32,036 nucleotides of DNA from Trueperaceae bacterium (lineage in GTDB: Bacteria > Deinococcota > Deinococci > Deinococcales > Trueperaceae): the NCBI GenBank assembly GCA_036381035.1, contig DASVDQ010000009.1, positions 1 to 32,036 on the forward strand, written 5' to 3'. Below are positions 16,095-22,883 of the stretch, piece by piece. The notes under the pieces are model-generated. The model was given only the letters and a program-made list of their open reading frames with translations. It was not told the origin of the DNA and did no database searches. Each line of letters opens with the position of its first letter. The stretch's first letter is position 1. The position numbers and the translations under genes were made by a program.

Positions 16095-16694
16095 ATGGCG
16101 CAGACATCGGTGTACGGCATCCCGTACCAGGGGACCAACGACCGCCCCAACGGGCCGCTGCTGGGTAAGCAGCTGGCCGAGGCGGTCGAGGCCGAGCTGC
16201 AGCGCATCGACGGCTCGCTGTCCAATGTCGTCTCGCGCCTGCCTCCGATCCTGCCGGGCACCTGCGTGGCCCGGCTGCGCCGCTCCTCGGGCAGCACCAT
16301 CCCGCAGAGCACCGCGATCCCGTGGGACGCCGAGGATTGGGACGACCTGGGCGCCCACTCCTCCGGCTCGACCCGGTTCCAGCCGAACACACCGGGCCGC
16401 TACCTGATCACGGCAGTGATCCGACACCAGGCAATACCGCGCAGTGATCTTGACGTTGGTCCTGTACCCGCAATCTTCGCTTCCATCGCCAAGAGCGGCG
16501 TCACCGTCACGGCGACGGTGACGCAGGCAACCAACGACAGCCCGACCGCCGGCAACGGCATCAGCATCAGCGACGTGGTGGCTCTCAACGGCACCACTGA
16601 CTACATCGAGGTAACCGTGGGCAACAACCAGGCGACGAACGTCAACTGCTCGGGCTCGGTGCTGACCGCCACCTACGTCGGACCGGTGGTGTAA
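16095..16694 (+). CDS. Minor tail protein, probable receptor-binding/C1q-like trimer
   Basis: 199 residues with a strong Shine-Dalgarno (GGAGGGG) before ATG 16095. The N-terminus (SVYGIPYQGTNDRPNGPLLGKQLAEAVEAELQRID) is a helical collar typical of short actinophage tail fibre proteins. The C-terminal domain of about 145 residues has the strand pattern of a TNF/C1q jelly roll (STAIPWDAEDWDDLGAHSSGSTRFQPNTPGRYLITAVIRH, DYIEVTVGNNQATNVNCSGSVLTATYVG). Such knobs form trimers and often bind cell-surface sugars. It is the last tail gene before the endolysin, which fits a host-recognition role. Confidence 0.7.
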   Translation: MAQTSVYGIPYQGTNDRPNGPLLGKQLAEAVEAELQRIDGSLSNVVSRLPPILPGTCVARLRRSSGSTIPQSTAIPWDAEDWDDLGAHSSGSTRFQPNTPGRYLITAVIRHQAIPRSDLDVGPVPAIFASIAKSGVTVTATVTQATNDSPTAGNGISISDVVALNGTTDYIEVTVGNNQATNVNCSGSVLTATYVGPVV

Positions 16695-16697
16695 ACG

Positions 16698-17522
16698 ATG
16701 ACCACGATCATCAGCCGTGCGGCGGCGAAACTACCCCCGGTGCCGTCGAGCATCGGGCGGCGCAGCATCACGTCTTGGGCCGGTATCACCGTCCATCACA
16801 CCGGCGGCGCGTTCAGCTCGTGGAAGGCCGTGCACGACTGGCAGACCAAGGGACGCCCGCCCGCTGACCGGCTGGTCTACATCGGCTACTCGTTCGGTAT
16901 CGCCCACGGCCAGGTCACCGAGCTGCGCGGCTGGGACTACCACCCGGCCGGGGATCACGAGAACAGCCGGCTGCAGGTGGTCTTCGGCGGCAACTACACC
17001 AACGGGCTGCCGCCGTCGGCCGACCTGGAGGCGTTCGCCTGGTTCGTCGGTGAGGCACGCCGGCGCACCGGCAAGGCGCTACAGCTGGTGCCGCACAGCG
17101 CCGTCTGGCCGCCCGGTCACCGCTACGCGACCGCCTGCCCCGGCGCGCCGCTGCGCGGTTGGCTGGCGGCATTCGCTGGATTGGAGGAAGTGGATATGGC
17201 GGATCTGGCCAATATCGAGATCATGGTGGGCGACACTCTGCGCCTGCTGGAGAAGGGCGAGCGGGGCAGAGGTCGGGCCGAGACGCACATGGGTGGGATT
17301 CCACTCGCGTGGATCGTGCGCGTGATCGGCGAGATTCAGAACAAGCTCAACGCGCTGTCCGAGCAGGTCCAGGCGATCTCACCGACCGCGCCCGTGCCGG
17401 GCAGCCCGCTCGACCCTGCCGCGCTGCGGGCGGCGCTGGTCCAGGCCCTGCAGGACCCGGCCGTCATGGCGAAGCTGGCGACGGCCGTCGCTGACGAGAC
17501 CCACCGGCGCATGGCGGGTTAG
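16698..17522 (+). CDS. Endolysin: N-acetylmuramoyl-L-alanine amidase (Amidase_2/PGRP type)
   Basis: 274 residues. The amidase domain spans about residues 20-160. Zinc ligands are likely H33 or H34 in ITVHHTGG, a His in the VPHSAVWPPGHR segment (H133 or H141), and C147 in ATACPG; YIGYSFGIAHGQV is the usual central strand. It cuts the amide between muramic acid and the stem peptide of peptidoglycan. The C-terminal 115 residues are helical, with a predicted coiled coil (IQNKLNALSEQVQAIS) and a tail that ends LVQALQDPAVMAKLATAVADE, probably for oligomerisation or wall attachment. It is followed at once by two holin-like genes, forming the lysis cassette. Confidence 0.92.
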   Translation: MTTIISRAAAKLPPVPSSIGRRSITSWAGITVHHTGGAFSSWKAVHDWQTKGRPPADRLVYIGYSFGIAHGQVTELRGWDYHPAGDHENSRLQVVFGGNYTNGLPPSADLEAFAWFVGEARRRTGKALQLVPHSAVWPPGHRYATACPGAPLRGWLAAFAGLEEVDMADLANIEIMVGDTLRLLEKGERGRGRAETHMGGIPLAWIVRVIGEIQNKLNALSEQVQAISPTAPVPGSPLDPAALRAALVQALQDPAVMAKLATAVADETHRRMAG

Positions 17523-17526
17523 CGGT

Positions 17527-17850
17527 GTGGGCGAGCTGTTCGGTGCGCTGCTCGCGGCTGCCGGCGCTATCACCGTACTCGGTGCCGCGCTGGCCGCAAT
17601 CGCGCGTTGGGGGGTGCGTCCGGTGGTCGGGCTGATCCGTCAGGTCCGCGAGTTCCTGGAGGACTGGCGCGGCGAGCCGGACCGGCCGGGGGTGCCTGGT
17701 CGCCGGGGCGTGATGGAGCGCCTGGAGCGCATCGAATGGCACGTGGGCAACGGCAGCGAGCCGCGGCTGCGCGACGTGGTGAACGACACCCGGGCCGAGC
17801 TGGCCCGGCTCAAGCGACAGGTCGAGGAGAAGGGGGTGGCGGATGCCTGA
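17527..17850 (+). CDS. Membrane protein of the lysis cassette (DUF2746-like/holin-like)
   Basis: 107 residues from GTG 17527. One hydrophobic N-terminal segment (GALLAAAGAITVLGAALAAIA, about residues 5-26) is followed by a basic region and a coiled-coil C-terminus (RDVVNDTRAELARLKRQVEEK). This one-TM plus coiled-coil form is common among actinophage proteins encoded between endolysin and holin, and may act as holin partner or spanin-like factor. It overlaps the next gene by 8 bases. Confidence 0.7.
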   Translation: MGELFGALLAAAGAITVLGAALAAIARWGVRPVVGLIRQVREFLEDWRGEPDRPGVPGRRGVMERLERIEWHVGNGSEPRLRDVVNDTRAELARLKRQVEEKGVADA

Positions 17851-18034
17851 GCATGTCCGCGCCTACATCTACCGGGTGCTGACGGCACTCGCGCCGCTGC
17901 TCGTGGCGTACGGCGTCGTCGCCGAGGGGACGGTGGGTCTGTGGCTGCAGCTCGCCGGCGCGGTGCTGGCCGCCGGTGGCACCGGGCTGGCTGCCGCGTA
18001 CACGAGCACGAGGCGGCCGCCCGACGACGCCTGA
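17843..18034 (+). CDS. Holin
   Basis: 63 residues with two hydrophobic segments (about 12-29 VLTALAPLLVAYGVVAEG and 32-54 GLWLQLAGAVLAAGGTGLAAAYT) and a short charged, Pro-containing tail (STRRPPDDA). This is a classic small two-TM actinophage holin, forming membrane lesions that let the amidase reach the wall. It is the last gene of the late plus-strand operon and is followed 30 bp later by a strong hairpin terminator. Confidence 0.82.
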   Translation: MPEHVRAYIYRVLTALAPLLVAYGVVAEGTVGLWLQLAGAVLAAGGTGLAAAYTSTRRPPDDA

Positions 18035-18063
18035 AACCATCGCTTTCACACAACCGATCAAGA

Positions 18064-18092
18064 ACGCCCCCGAGCCGTCGGCTCGGGGGCGT
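18064..18092. terminator. Bidirectional intrinsic terminator-like hairpin
   Basis: ACGCCCCCGAGCC (18064-18076) and GGCTCGGGGGCGT (18080-18092) form a perfect 13-bp GC-rich stem with a 3-base loop. It lies between the convergent holin and hicB genes and so can stop both. No long U tract follows, as is usual in high-GC actinobacteria. Confidence 0.82.
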
Positions 18093-18111
18093 GTACGTCT
18101 ACAGAGGGGTG

Positions 18112-18360
18112 CTACGCAGGGACAAGTTCGGCACGCACTGGAACGTGCTGAACGGCCGCCGGCGGACTGAAGTTGAGCAACTCGACACGGCACTCGCCCG
18201 GACGGTTGGACAAGTACATCCCGATTGCCTCAGCCAGGGCTTCGCGCAGCTCATCGATCGTTCGGCCTGTCACGAAACAGCCCGGGAGATTTACTACCTC
18301 GGCCCAGATGTGATCTTTCTCGTAGTGGACCTTGACGTCGAACTCCCTGTACTCCGACAT
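18112..18360 (-). CDS. hicB: HicB-family antitoxin
   Basis: 82 residues. The N-terminal HicB fold (FDVKVHYEKDHIWAEVVNLPGCFVTGRTIDELREALAEAIGMYL) is the partially degraded RNase H-like domain that binds and blocks HicA. The usual C-terminal DNA-binding domain is short or absent here; the last 25 residues are Pro/Val-rich. ATG 18360 has GGGAGGG three bases upstream, and longer in-frame starts would run back through hicA. It is the second gene of a hicA-hicB operon, 11 bp after hicA. In a temperate phage this pair could stabilise the prophage or block superinfection. Confidence 0.85.
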   Translation of the reverse strand: MSEYREFDVKVHYEKDHIWAEVVNLPGCFVTGRTIDELREALAEAIGMYLSNRPGECRVELLNFSPPAAVQHVPVRAELVPA

Positions 18361-18371
18361 GTGCCCTCCCG

Positions 18372-18590
18372 CTATTTCAGCCCTGCCTGTTTGAGGATTC
18401 GGGCGGTGAGATCGACGCTGTACGCACCGCCATGGCAGTGAGGCAAGGTGATAGGCCGGCAGCCCTCCTTTTCCATCTTGATCACATGTTTCCCACCTTG
18501 GGTGCAAATCCACCCGTTTGCCTCTAACAACGACCGTGCTTCACGCTGGGTCATTGTCTTCGGCAATGCCCTCTTGAACCACCGTCGCAC
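18372..18590 (-). CDS. hicA: HicA-family mRNA interferase toxin
   Basis: About 72 residues. The core MTQREARSLLEANGWICTQG followed by GKHVIKMEK and ending SVDLTARILKQAGLK is the double-stranded RNA-binding-like HicA fold. The catalytic His is expected at GGKH, and the toxin cuts mRNA when HicB is lost. I start at GTG 18590, which has TGGAGG four bases upstream; an ATG at 18674 would add 28 residues that do not fit the family. The gene is transcribed leftwards, away from the sprT operator, with hicB immediately after it. Confidence 0.83.
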   Translation of the reverse strand: MRRWFKRALPKTMTQREARSLLEANGWICTQGGKHVIKMEKEGCRPITLPHCHGGAYSVDLTARILKQAGLK

Positions 18591-18822
18591 GTCACCTCCA
18601 TGCACGTCCAGTGTGCGGATCAAATCACACTGTTGTAATTGATCGCAGTCCCGTTTAGGCAAGCACACCTTCATTCAAGATCACTGTCGGATCAACAACA
18701 GGACCGCCTGCTCAGCAACGATGCAGTGATGACCTTGGCGGCGGCTCGCCGACAGAGACAGCAGAACGTCCCGGCCCACCCCTCGCGCCATCGCTCGTCC
18801 GGGTGATTCCGCGTGTCGCTGA

Positions 18823-18867
18823 TTGACGCTTAAGTGTCAAGAACCTACCTTGACTCTTAAGAGTCAA
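18823..18867 (+). promoter_or_regulatory. Tandem palindromic operators with promoter for the sprT-like gene
   Basis: Two related 18-bp palindromes: TTGACGCTTAAGTGTCAA (18823-18840, imperfect) and TTGACTCTTAAGAGTCAA (18850-18867, perfect), with starts 27 bp apart. TTGACG (18823-18828) and TACCTT (18846-18851) make a -35/-10 pair with 17-bp spacing that reads toward the gene at 18888; the operators cover both elements. A strong AAGGAGG precedes the ATG. The second palindrome plus flank recurs at 2564-2588. This looks like a repressor-controlled early promoter. The rest of 18591-18822 holds the hicA upstream region and no recognised gene. Confidence 0.72.
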
Positions 18868-18887
18868 TCCCGGCCAAGGAGGACACG

Positions 18888-19649
18888 ATGACCACCAAGA
18901 CCAAGACCGCCAAGACCGGCACCACGACCGGCTCGGCACTCGTCCGGGCGCTGGAAGCGGTGTGGGACCAGATCCGCCGCCACCACCCCGAGCTGCCCGA
19001 GGTGGTCATCATCACCGGCTCGGGTCTGCTCGGCGGTCTGCCCCGCTGGGGTCACTTCTGGGCCGAGCGGTGGCAGGACCGGGCGGCCGAGGACGGCGGT
19101 GGCGCGGTGACCGTGATCAACCGCAAGGCGGAACTGTTCGTCGCCGGCGAGCGGCTGGCCACCGGCGCCGAGGCGACCGTGCAGACCATGCTGCACGAGG
19201 CCGCCCACGCTCTCGCCCAGGTGCGCGGCATCAAGGACACCAGCCGGCAGGGCCGCTGGCACAACCGTCAGTTCCTGGCGATGGCCGAAGAGCTCGGGCT
19301 GACCTACCCGCACGAGCACGCCGACCCGGCCATCGGATTCTCTGCCGTCGTGATGACCGAGGCGACCAAGGCCCGGTACGCCAAGGTGATCGAGCGCCTC
19401 GACGCGGCCATCGTGGCGTTCCTGGCCGCCCCGTCGTTCATCGAGACCGGCAAGGACGGCGAGACCGGCGTGCGGCGCGTCGGCGGGCACACCGGCGGCG
19501 ACGGCGGCGAGAAGCCCAAGAGCCGCAACAACCTCAAGGCCGTCTGCTCGTGCGAGCCGGCGCGCATCATCCGCGTTAGCCGCTCGGTGCTGGAGGCGGG
19601 CGCGATCACCTGCGGGGTGTGCGGCGAGGCGTTCACCGCCGAGCAGTGA
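18888..19649 (+). CDS. SprT-like zinc metalloprotein with C-terminal zinc ribbon
   Basis: 253 residues. Contains TMLHEAAHALAQVRG: the HExxH metalloprotease motif at about 103-107, with a third zinc ligand probably H125 (RQGRWHNRQF), as in SprT/Spartan-like proteins. The C-terminus has CSC...CGVC, a four-cysteine zinc ribbon (C220, C222, C242, C245). A Lys/Thr-rich N-terminal tail precedes it. SprT/Spartan proteases degrade proteins crosslinked to DNA in cells; proteins of this shape recur in actinobacterial phages and plasmids with no assigned role. It is a single-gene unit under the palindromic operator, ended by a strong terminator, so it is probably an early or regulated gene. Confidence 0.82.
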   Translation: MTTKTKTAKTGTTTGSALVRALEAVWDQIRRHHPELPEVVIITGSGLLGGLPRWGHFWAERWQDRAAEDGGGAVTVINRKAELFVAGERLATGAEATVQTMLHEAAHALAQVRGIKDTSRQGRWHNRQFLAMAEELGLTYPHEHADPAIGFSAVVMTEATKARYAKVIERLDAAIVAFLAAPSFIETGKDGETGVRRVGGHTGGDGGEKPKSRNNLKAVCSCEPARIIRVSRSVLEAGAITCGVCGEAFTAEQ

Positions 19650-19660
19650 CCAGACAGGCC

Positions 19661-19697
19661 AGAAGGCCCCGACCCTGGAGATGGGTCGGGGCCTTCT
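19661..19697. terminator. Bidirectional terminator hairpin
   Basis: AGAAGGCCCCGACCC (19661-19675) pairs perfectly with GGGTCGGGGCCTTCT (19683-19697), a 15-bp stem with a 7-base loop. It lies between the convergent sprT-like gene and the minus-strand small-gene operon. Confidence 0.88.
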
Positions 19698-19763
19698 GTT
19701 GGTCGCCGGCGCAAGGGCAGGGACGGCACGGCGACCCCCGGGGGGCAGGCGGCCGCGGGAAGG

Positions 19764-20091
19764 CTAGACGGCCGCCTCGGTGTCAGGTCGGATCAGCACC
19801 ACGTCGACCGTACGACCGCAGCGGGTGCCGCGGAACCGCTCGACGCGCGTGACGCCGGGGGGCGACTCGACGCGCTGGGCGCCCAACCACGCCACCCATG
19901 TATACAGGTCGGTGGGCTTGGTGCTGCAGCCAGACTACCGCCGAGCCGTCGGGCACCAGCTCGACGCACGTGGGCGCCGGCAGGCTCGCCGCCTTGACCG
20001 CGGTGCCGAGCAGGTACCACAGCTCGGTGTCGTCGGCTGGCGTGGCCGGTTCCTCGGCCGGCGCGGTTGGCTGCTCGGCTGCCTTGGTCAC
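19764..20091 (-). CDS. Small protein gene with a frame disruption, unknown function
   Basis: From ATG 20091 the protein starts MTKAAEQPTAPAEEPATP and then DDTELWYLLGTAVKAASLPAP. Near 19930 the coding signal moves to the +1 frame. The original frame turns Arg-rich with poor G/C third positions and stops at 19783, while the +1 frame gives TDLYTWVAWLGAQRVESPPG and then GRTVDVVLIRPDTEAAV, with strong G/C third positions, to the TAG at 19764-19766. One missing or extra base near 19925-19935 would restore a single protein of about 108 residues. It may be a sequencing or assembly error, a real mutation, or a programmed shift. It is the last gene of a four-gene operon with 4-base overlaps. Confidence 0.6.
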
Positions 20092-20276
20092 AGCGCCACC
20101 TCCCGCTCGGCCACCCGCTCGGCCACCCGCTCGGCCAGCTCGTCCACGAAGTGCTCGGCCAGCGGGTGATTGAGCAGCGGGACCAGCTGGCTCGCCACGC
20201 GCGCCGCCACTTCATCGGCCACGCGCTCGATGAGCCTAGTGGTGTCGATCGTGAACGCGCCGGACAGCTGGCTCAT
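20088..20276 (-). CDS. Small helical protein, unknown function
   Basis: 62 residues, with an amphipathic helix-rich body (TTRLIERVADEVAARVASQLVPLLNHPLAEHFVDELAERVAERVAER). The heptad-like repeats of Val/Leu and Glu/Arg suggest a coiled coil or helical bundle. The start ATG at 20276 overlaps the previous stop and its TGA overlaps the next ATG, so it is translationally coupled in the minus-strand operon. No family recognised. Confidence 0.65.
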   Translation of the reverse strand: MSQLSGAFTIDTTRLIERVADEVAARVASQLVPLLNHPLAEHFVDELAERVAERVAEREVAL

Positions 20277-20506
20277 GGCTCATCAACCCCATCGTCCATC
20301 GGCACGTCCACGGGCGGCATGTCGCTGGTGTAGACGACGCCCGAGGCCCGGGCCGAGATGATGGCGAGGATCTGGCGCACGTCGGCCACGCTCAGCGCCG
20401 GCGACGGCCGGCACCACAACGCCAGGATGTCGCGTGCCTGGTCGACGGTGGACACGCCCAGCGCGTCGAGCATGCGCAGGGCCACCGTTCCGGCGGGGGT
20501 GATCAT
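20273..20506 (-). CDS. Small protein, unknown function
   Basis: 77 residues starting ATG 20506 (4-base overlap with the previous gene). It reads MITPAGTVALRMLDALGVST, then VDQARDILALWCRPSPALSV and ADVRQILAIISARA, followed by an acidic Pro-rich tail (DMPPVDVPMDDGVDEP). The two helical segments separated by a turn could be a small DNA- or protein-binding fold but there is no clear HTH. Part of the four-gene minus-strand operon divergent from the integrase. Confidence 0.65.
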   Translation of the reverse strand: MITPAGTVALRMLDALGVSTVDQARDILALWCRPSPALSVADVRQILAIISARASGVVYTSDMPPVDVPMDDGVDEP

Positions 20507-20736
20507 CGCGCACCCCCACCCAGCGCCATCTGGTCGAGCGCGTCGAGCACGAGCCGGATCTCGGCGAGCCGCTGGGCGTCGGTCATGCCGACCGCGCCCC
20601 GGGCGACGCTGCCGATGCGGCCGACCGCGTACGCGTACTCCAGGCCGGTCTGACACTTGGCGAGCCGCCGCATCTGGTCGGCGATCAGCGCCACGCGGAC
20701 AGCCTCATACGTCGCTGTCTCGTCTACTCTGTTCAC
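20503..20736 (-). CDS. Small helical protein, first gene of the minus-strand operon
   Basis: About 77 residues from GTG 20736, which has GGGAGG four bases upstream; an in-frame ATG at 20748 would make this Shine-Dalgarno part of the coding region. It is helical throughout (YEAVRVALIADQMRRLAKCQ, EYAYAVGRIGSVARGAVGM, AQRLAEIRLVLDALDQMALG). First gene of an operon that is divergent from the integrase, where lysogeny regulators often lie, but no helix-turn-helix is obvious. Confidence 0.62.
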   Translation of the reverse strand: MNRVDETATYEAVRVALIADQMRRLAKCQTGLEYAYAVGRIGSVARGAVGMTDAQRLAEIRLVLDALDQMALGGGAR

Positions 20737-20757
20737 AGCCCCTCCCATCAGGGGTTA

Positions 20758-20862
20758 GGTCTCGGCCGGAGGTGGGATCTCCGCGATCCGAGACCGCTTA
20801 CAGGTGTCCGGTTACGTACTGATCAATCTACAGTTACGTACCTAGCCTGTACAGTACACGGC
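20758..20862. promoter_or_regulatory. Divergent control region between small-gene operon and integrase
   Basis: GGTCTCGG (20758-20765) and CCGAGACC (20788-20795) form a perfect inverted repeat enclosing an inner CGGAG/CTCCG pair. GTTACGTAC occurs twice at 20811-20819 and 20833-20841, 22 bp or about two helical turns apart, suggesting an operator or integrase arm-type sites. TACAGT at 20850-20855 is a likely -10, seven bases before the integrase ATG, with no Shine-Dalgarno, which suggests a leaderless integrase transcript. attP may lie here or downstream of the integrase. Confidence 0.5.
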
Positions 20863-22386
20863 ATGTCCCCCGCTACGCCAGAGAACGCGCTACGCGCCGG
20901 TATCTATTCACGCCAGTCACGAGATAAAACGAAGAGCATCGAGGACCAGTCACACGAGAACCGCGCCGCCGTCGAGGCGCAGGGCTGGCAGCTCGTGGCC
21001 GAGTACGCCGACGGCACCAGCGCGTCGAGGTTCGCCCGCAAGGCCCGCGACGACTGGCAGCGAGTGCTGGCCGACATCGACGCCGGCAAGCTCGACGTGC
21101 TCGTGCTCTGGGAACCCAGCCGCGGTGACCGCACCCCCGAGACCTGGTTGGCCCTGCTGTCGCTGTGCCGCGACCGAGGCGTGGGCATCCACGTCACCAC
21201 GCACCACCGCACCTACGACATGACCAACCCGCGCGACTGGCGCACCCTGGCCGAAGACGGCATAGACAGCGCGTACGAGTCGGAGAAGATCCGCCAGCGG
21301 GTTACCCGCGGGCAGGCGTCGGCGGCGCGCGCCGGGCGCCCGAGCCAGGGCCGGTGTCCGTACGGGTACCGGCGCGTATACGACCCCGCTACGGGTGCAC
21401 TAGTCGGTCAGGAACCAGATCCGAACACAGCCGGGGTGGTCCGCGAGATCATCGAGCGGGTGGCCCGAGGTGTCCCGATCTCGACCATTGTGGCCGATCT
21501 GAACGCCCGCGACGTACCCCGGCCCGGCGGCGCGCGCCGCTGGTACCGCGTGCGGGTGCGCGACCTGGCGATGAACCCCGCGTACATCGGCCAGCGCGTC
21601 TACCGCGGGCAGACGTTCCCCGGCACCTGGGAGCCGCTGGTGGATGAGGCTACCTTCTGGGCCGCGCAGCGGGTGCTGGCCGATCCGGGCCGGACCAAGA
21701 CCAGGCCGGGCCGCGTGCGCCACCTGCTGTCCTACCTGGGCATCTGCGCGGTGTGCGAGCCGGACCGCAGGGCCGCCGGCGATGATCCGTCGCCGCTGAC
21801 GGCCGTGCAGGGCCGCTACCGGTGTCTGCACAACTCGTGCGTGACCATCGCCCAGGAGGCGTCCGACGAGTTCGTCACCATGCTGGTCCTGGCCCGGCTG
21901 CGCGAGCCCGACATCTACGCCCAGCTGCACCAGGTCGGCGAAGACTCCGACCGCATCGTCATGGCGGCACGCGCCGAGGCGGCCCGGCTGCGCGACCAGC
22001 TCGACCGCTGGCGGCTGTCCGCGGCCCGGGGCGAGACCACGCCGGAGTCCCTGGCCGTCATCGAGGCCGAGCTAACGGCCAACATCGAGGCGGCCGAGCA
22101 GCGCGCCCAGCGGGCGATCATCCCGCCGGCGCTGCGCCAGGTGCTCGAACCCGGCGCCGACATCGAGACCCGTTGGGCAGCCATGCCGCTACCGGCACGC
22201 CGCGCAGTGGTGCGCACACTGGCGGTCATCAAAGTGTCGCAATCCAGCCGGCCGGGGAGCCGCCGGTTCGAGCCGGGCAGGTTTGGACAGTCCTACTGGA
22301 TCGGGGACACCCGAACGTGGGACGAGATCTGGACGACACGCCCACGCCCTGATGTGGCGTTACTCACAGTGTCACGCCGGACGTGA
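20863..22386 (+). CDS. int: Large serine integrase
   Basis: 507 residues. The N-terminal catalytic domain has YSRQS (nucleophile Ser19, after Arg17) and SIEDQ, then LVLWEPSRGDRTPETW with the catalytic arginines. The recombinase domain follows (CPYGYRRVYDP, MNPAYIGQRVYRGQTF), then a zinc-ribbon C295/C298/C321/C326 and a coiled-coil motif at about 360-405. All large-serine-recombinase parts are present, so it is probably active in attP x attB integration, marking the phage as temperate. The start ATG at 20863 has a -10 seven bases upstream and no Shine-Dalgarno. Confidence 0.95.
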   Translation: MSPATPENALRAGIYSRQSRDKTKSIEDQSHENRAAVEAQGWQLVAEYADGTSASRFARKARDDWQRVLADIDAGKLDVLVLWEPSRGDRTPETWLALLSLCRDRGVGIHVTTHHRTYDMTNPRDWRTLAEDGIDSAYESEKIRQRVTRGQASAARAGRPSQGRCPYGYRRVYDPATGALVGQEPDPNTAGVVREIIERVARGVPISTIVADLNARDVPRPGGARRWYRVRVRDLAMNPAYIGQRVYRGQTFPGTWEPLVDEATFWAAQRVLADPGRTKTRPGRVRHLLSYLGICAVCEPDRRAAGDDPSPLTAVQGRYRCLHNSCVTIAQEASDEFVTMLVLARLREPDIYAQLHQVGEDSDRIVMAARAEAARLRDQLDRWRLSAARGETTPESLAVIEAELTANIEAAEQRAQRAIIPPALRQVLEPGADIETRWAAMPLPARRAVVRTLAVIKVSQSSRPGSRRFEPGRFGQSYWIGDTRTWDEIWTTRPRPDVALLTVSRRT

Positions 22387-22387
22387 C

Positions 22388-22396
22388 TGTGGATAA
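22388..22396 (-). promoter_or_regulatory. DnaA-box-like site
   Basis: TGTGGATAA is the exact reverse complement of the consensus DnaA box TTATCCACA. It starts two bases after the integrase stop. Two weaker matches follow within about 115 bp. One site alone could arise by chance but is uncommon in GC-rich DNA. Confidence 0.4.
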
Positions 22397-22611
22397 CTCG
22401 TCACACTATCGACGGTAATCGTCGCATTTCATGACGGACAAGCGGTGCGACATGCGGAATCGCCGACCGACCGTCCACATAGAACACACGGCGAGATCCA
22501 CAAGACGACCGCACGACGAATTGTGCGGTGCACATGAGACCGTGCGGAGATACCTGTGTGACGTCTGAGCCGTCCGGGTTGGCAGGTACGCTGTCCCCGC
22601 AAAACAACGCG

Positions 22612-22662
22612 CGGGGGTCACGAGCCCTATCCCGGCCAAGAGATTGCGGCCCGTGACCCCCG
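22612..22662. repeat. Inverted repeat, possible terminator or small structured RNA
   Basis: CGGGGGTCACG (22612-22622) and CGTGACCCCCG (22652-22662) are perfectly complementary over 11 bp with a 29-base loop. It is not a tRNA. It could be a terminator for the integrase transcript, a leader structure, or part of an attachment site. Confidence 0.45.
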
Positions 22663-22883
22663 GTCCCGATCTGTCCCACCGTCCAGCCCGAGGAGGCCGA
22701 ACAGCGGGATTCAGAACGGCACACACGTTGGCGGTGCTTGGTTGCCTTCCCTGCGCGCCTTCGTGCGGTTGCACATTAGCAACATCGGAAACGCTTTGAC
22801 TACCGGGTCAAGCGTTCCCGCCGGTTCGTGTCGTTCATTTCACCCGCTGTCGCCTGCTCGGCCCGAGCCACGAGAGGCTGAGC

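Larger units (their letters stand above)
22387..22883. other. Intergenic region downstream of the integrase: no convincing gene, candidate attP/regulatory DNA
   Basis: About 500 bp, less GC-rich than its surroundings. No reading frame in it has the third-position bias of the real genes. It contains TGTGGATAA at 22388-22396, an exact inverse of the DnaA box TTATCCACA. Two weaker copies lie at 22471-22479 (CCGTCCACA) and 22494-22502 (AGATCCACA). There is a short inverted repeat at 22410-22424 (CGACG...CGTCG), a long hairpin at 22612-22662, and a weak palindrome near 22790-22815. attP could lie here. The promoter for the early operon at 22884 must lie in the right part or upstream; none is convincing. 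Confidence 0.5.

Noticed and set aside
22612-22662. tRNA gene
   Set aside because: The stem-loop has no acceptor, D, anticodon or T arm arrangement and no CCA or TTCRA signature.
22787-22815. Third copy of the 18-bp operator
   Set aside because: The half-sites TTGACT...GGTCAA are present but the spacing is two bases shorter and the CTTAAG centre is absent, so it is only a weak candidate.
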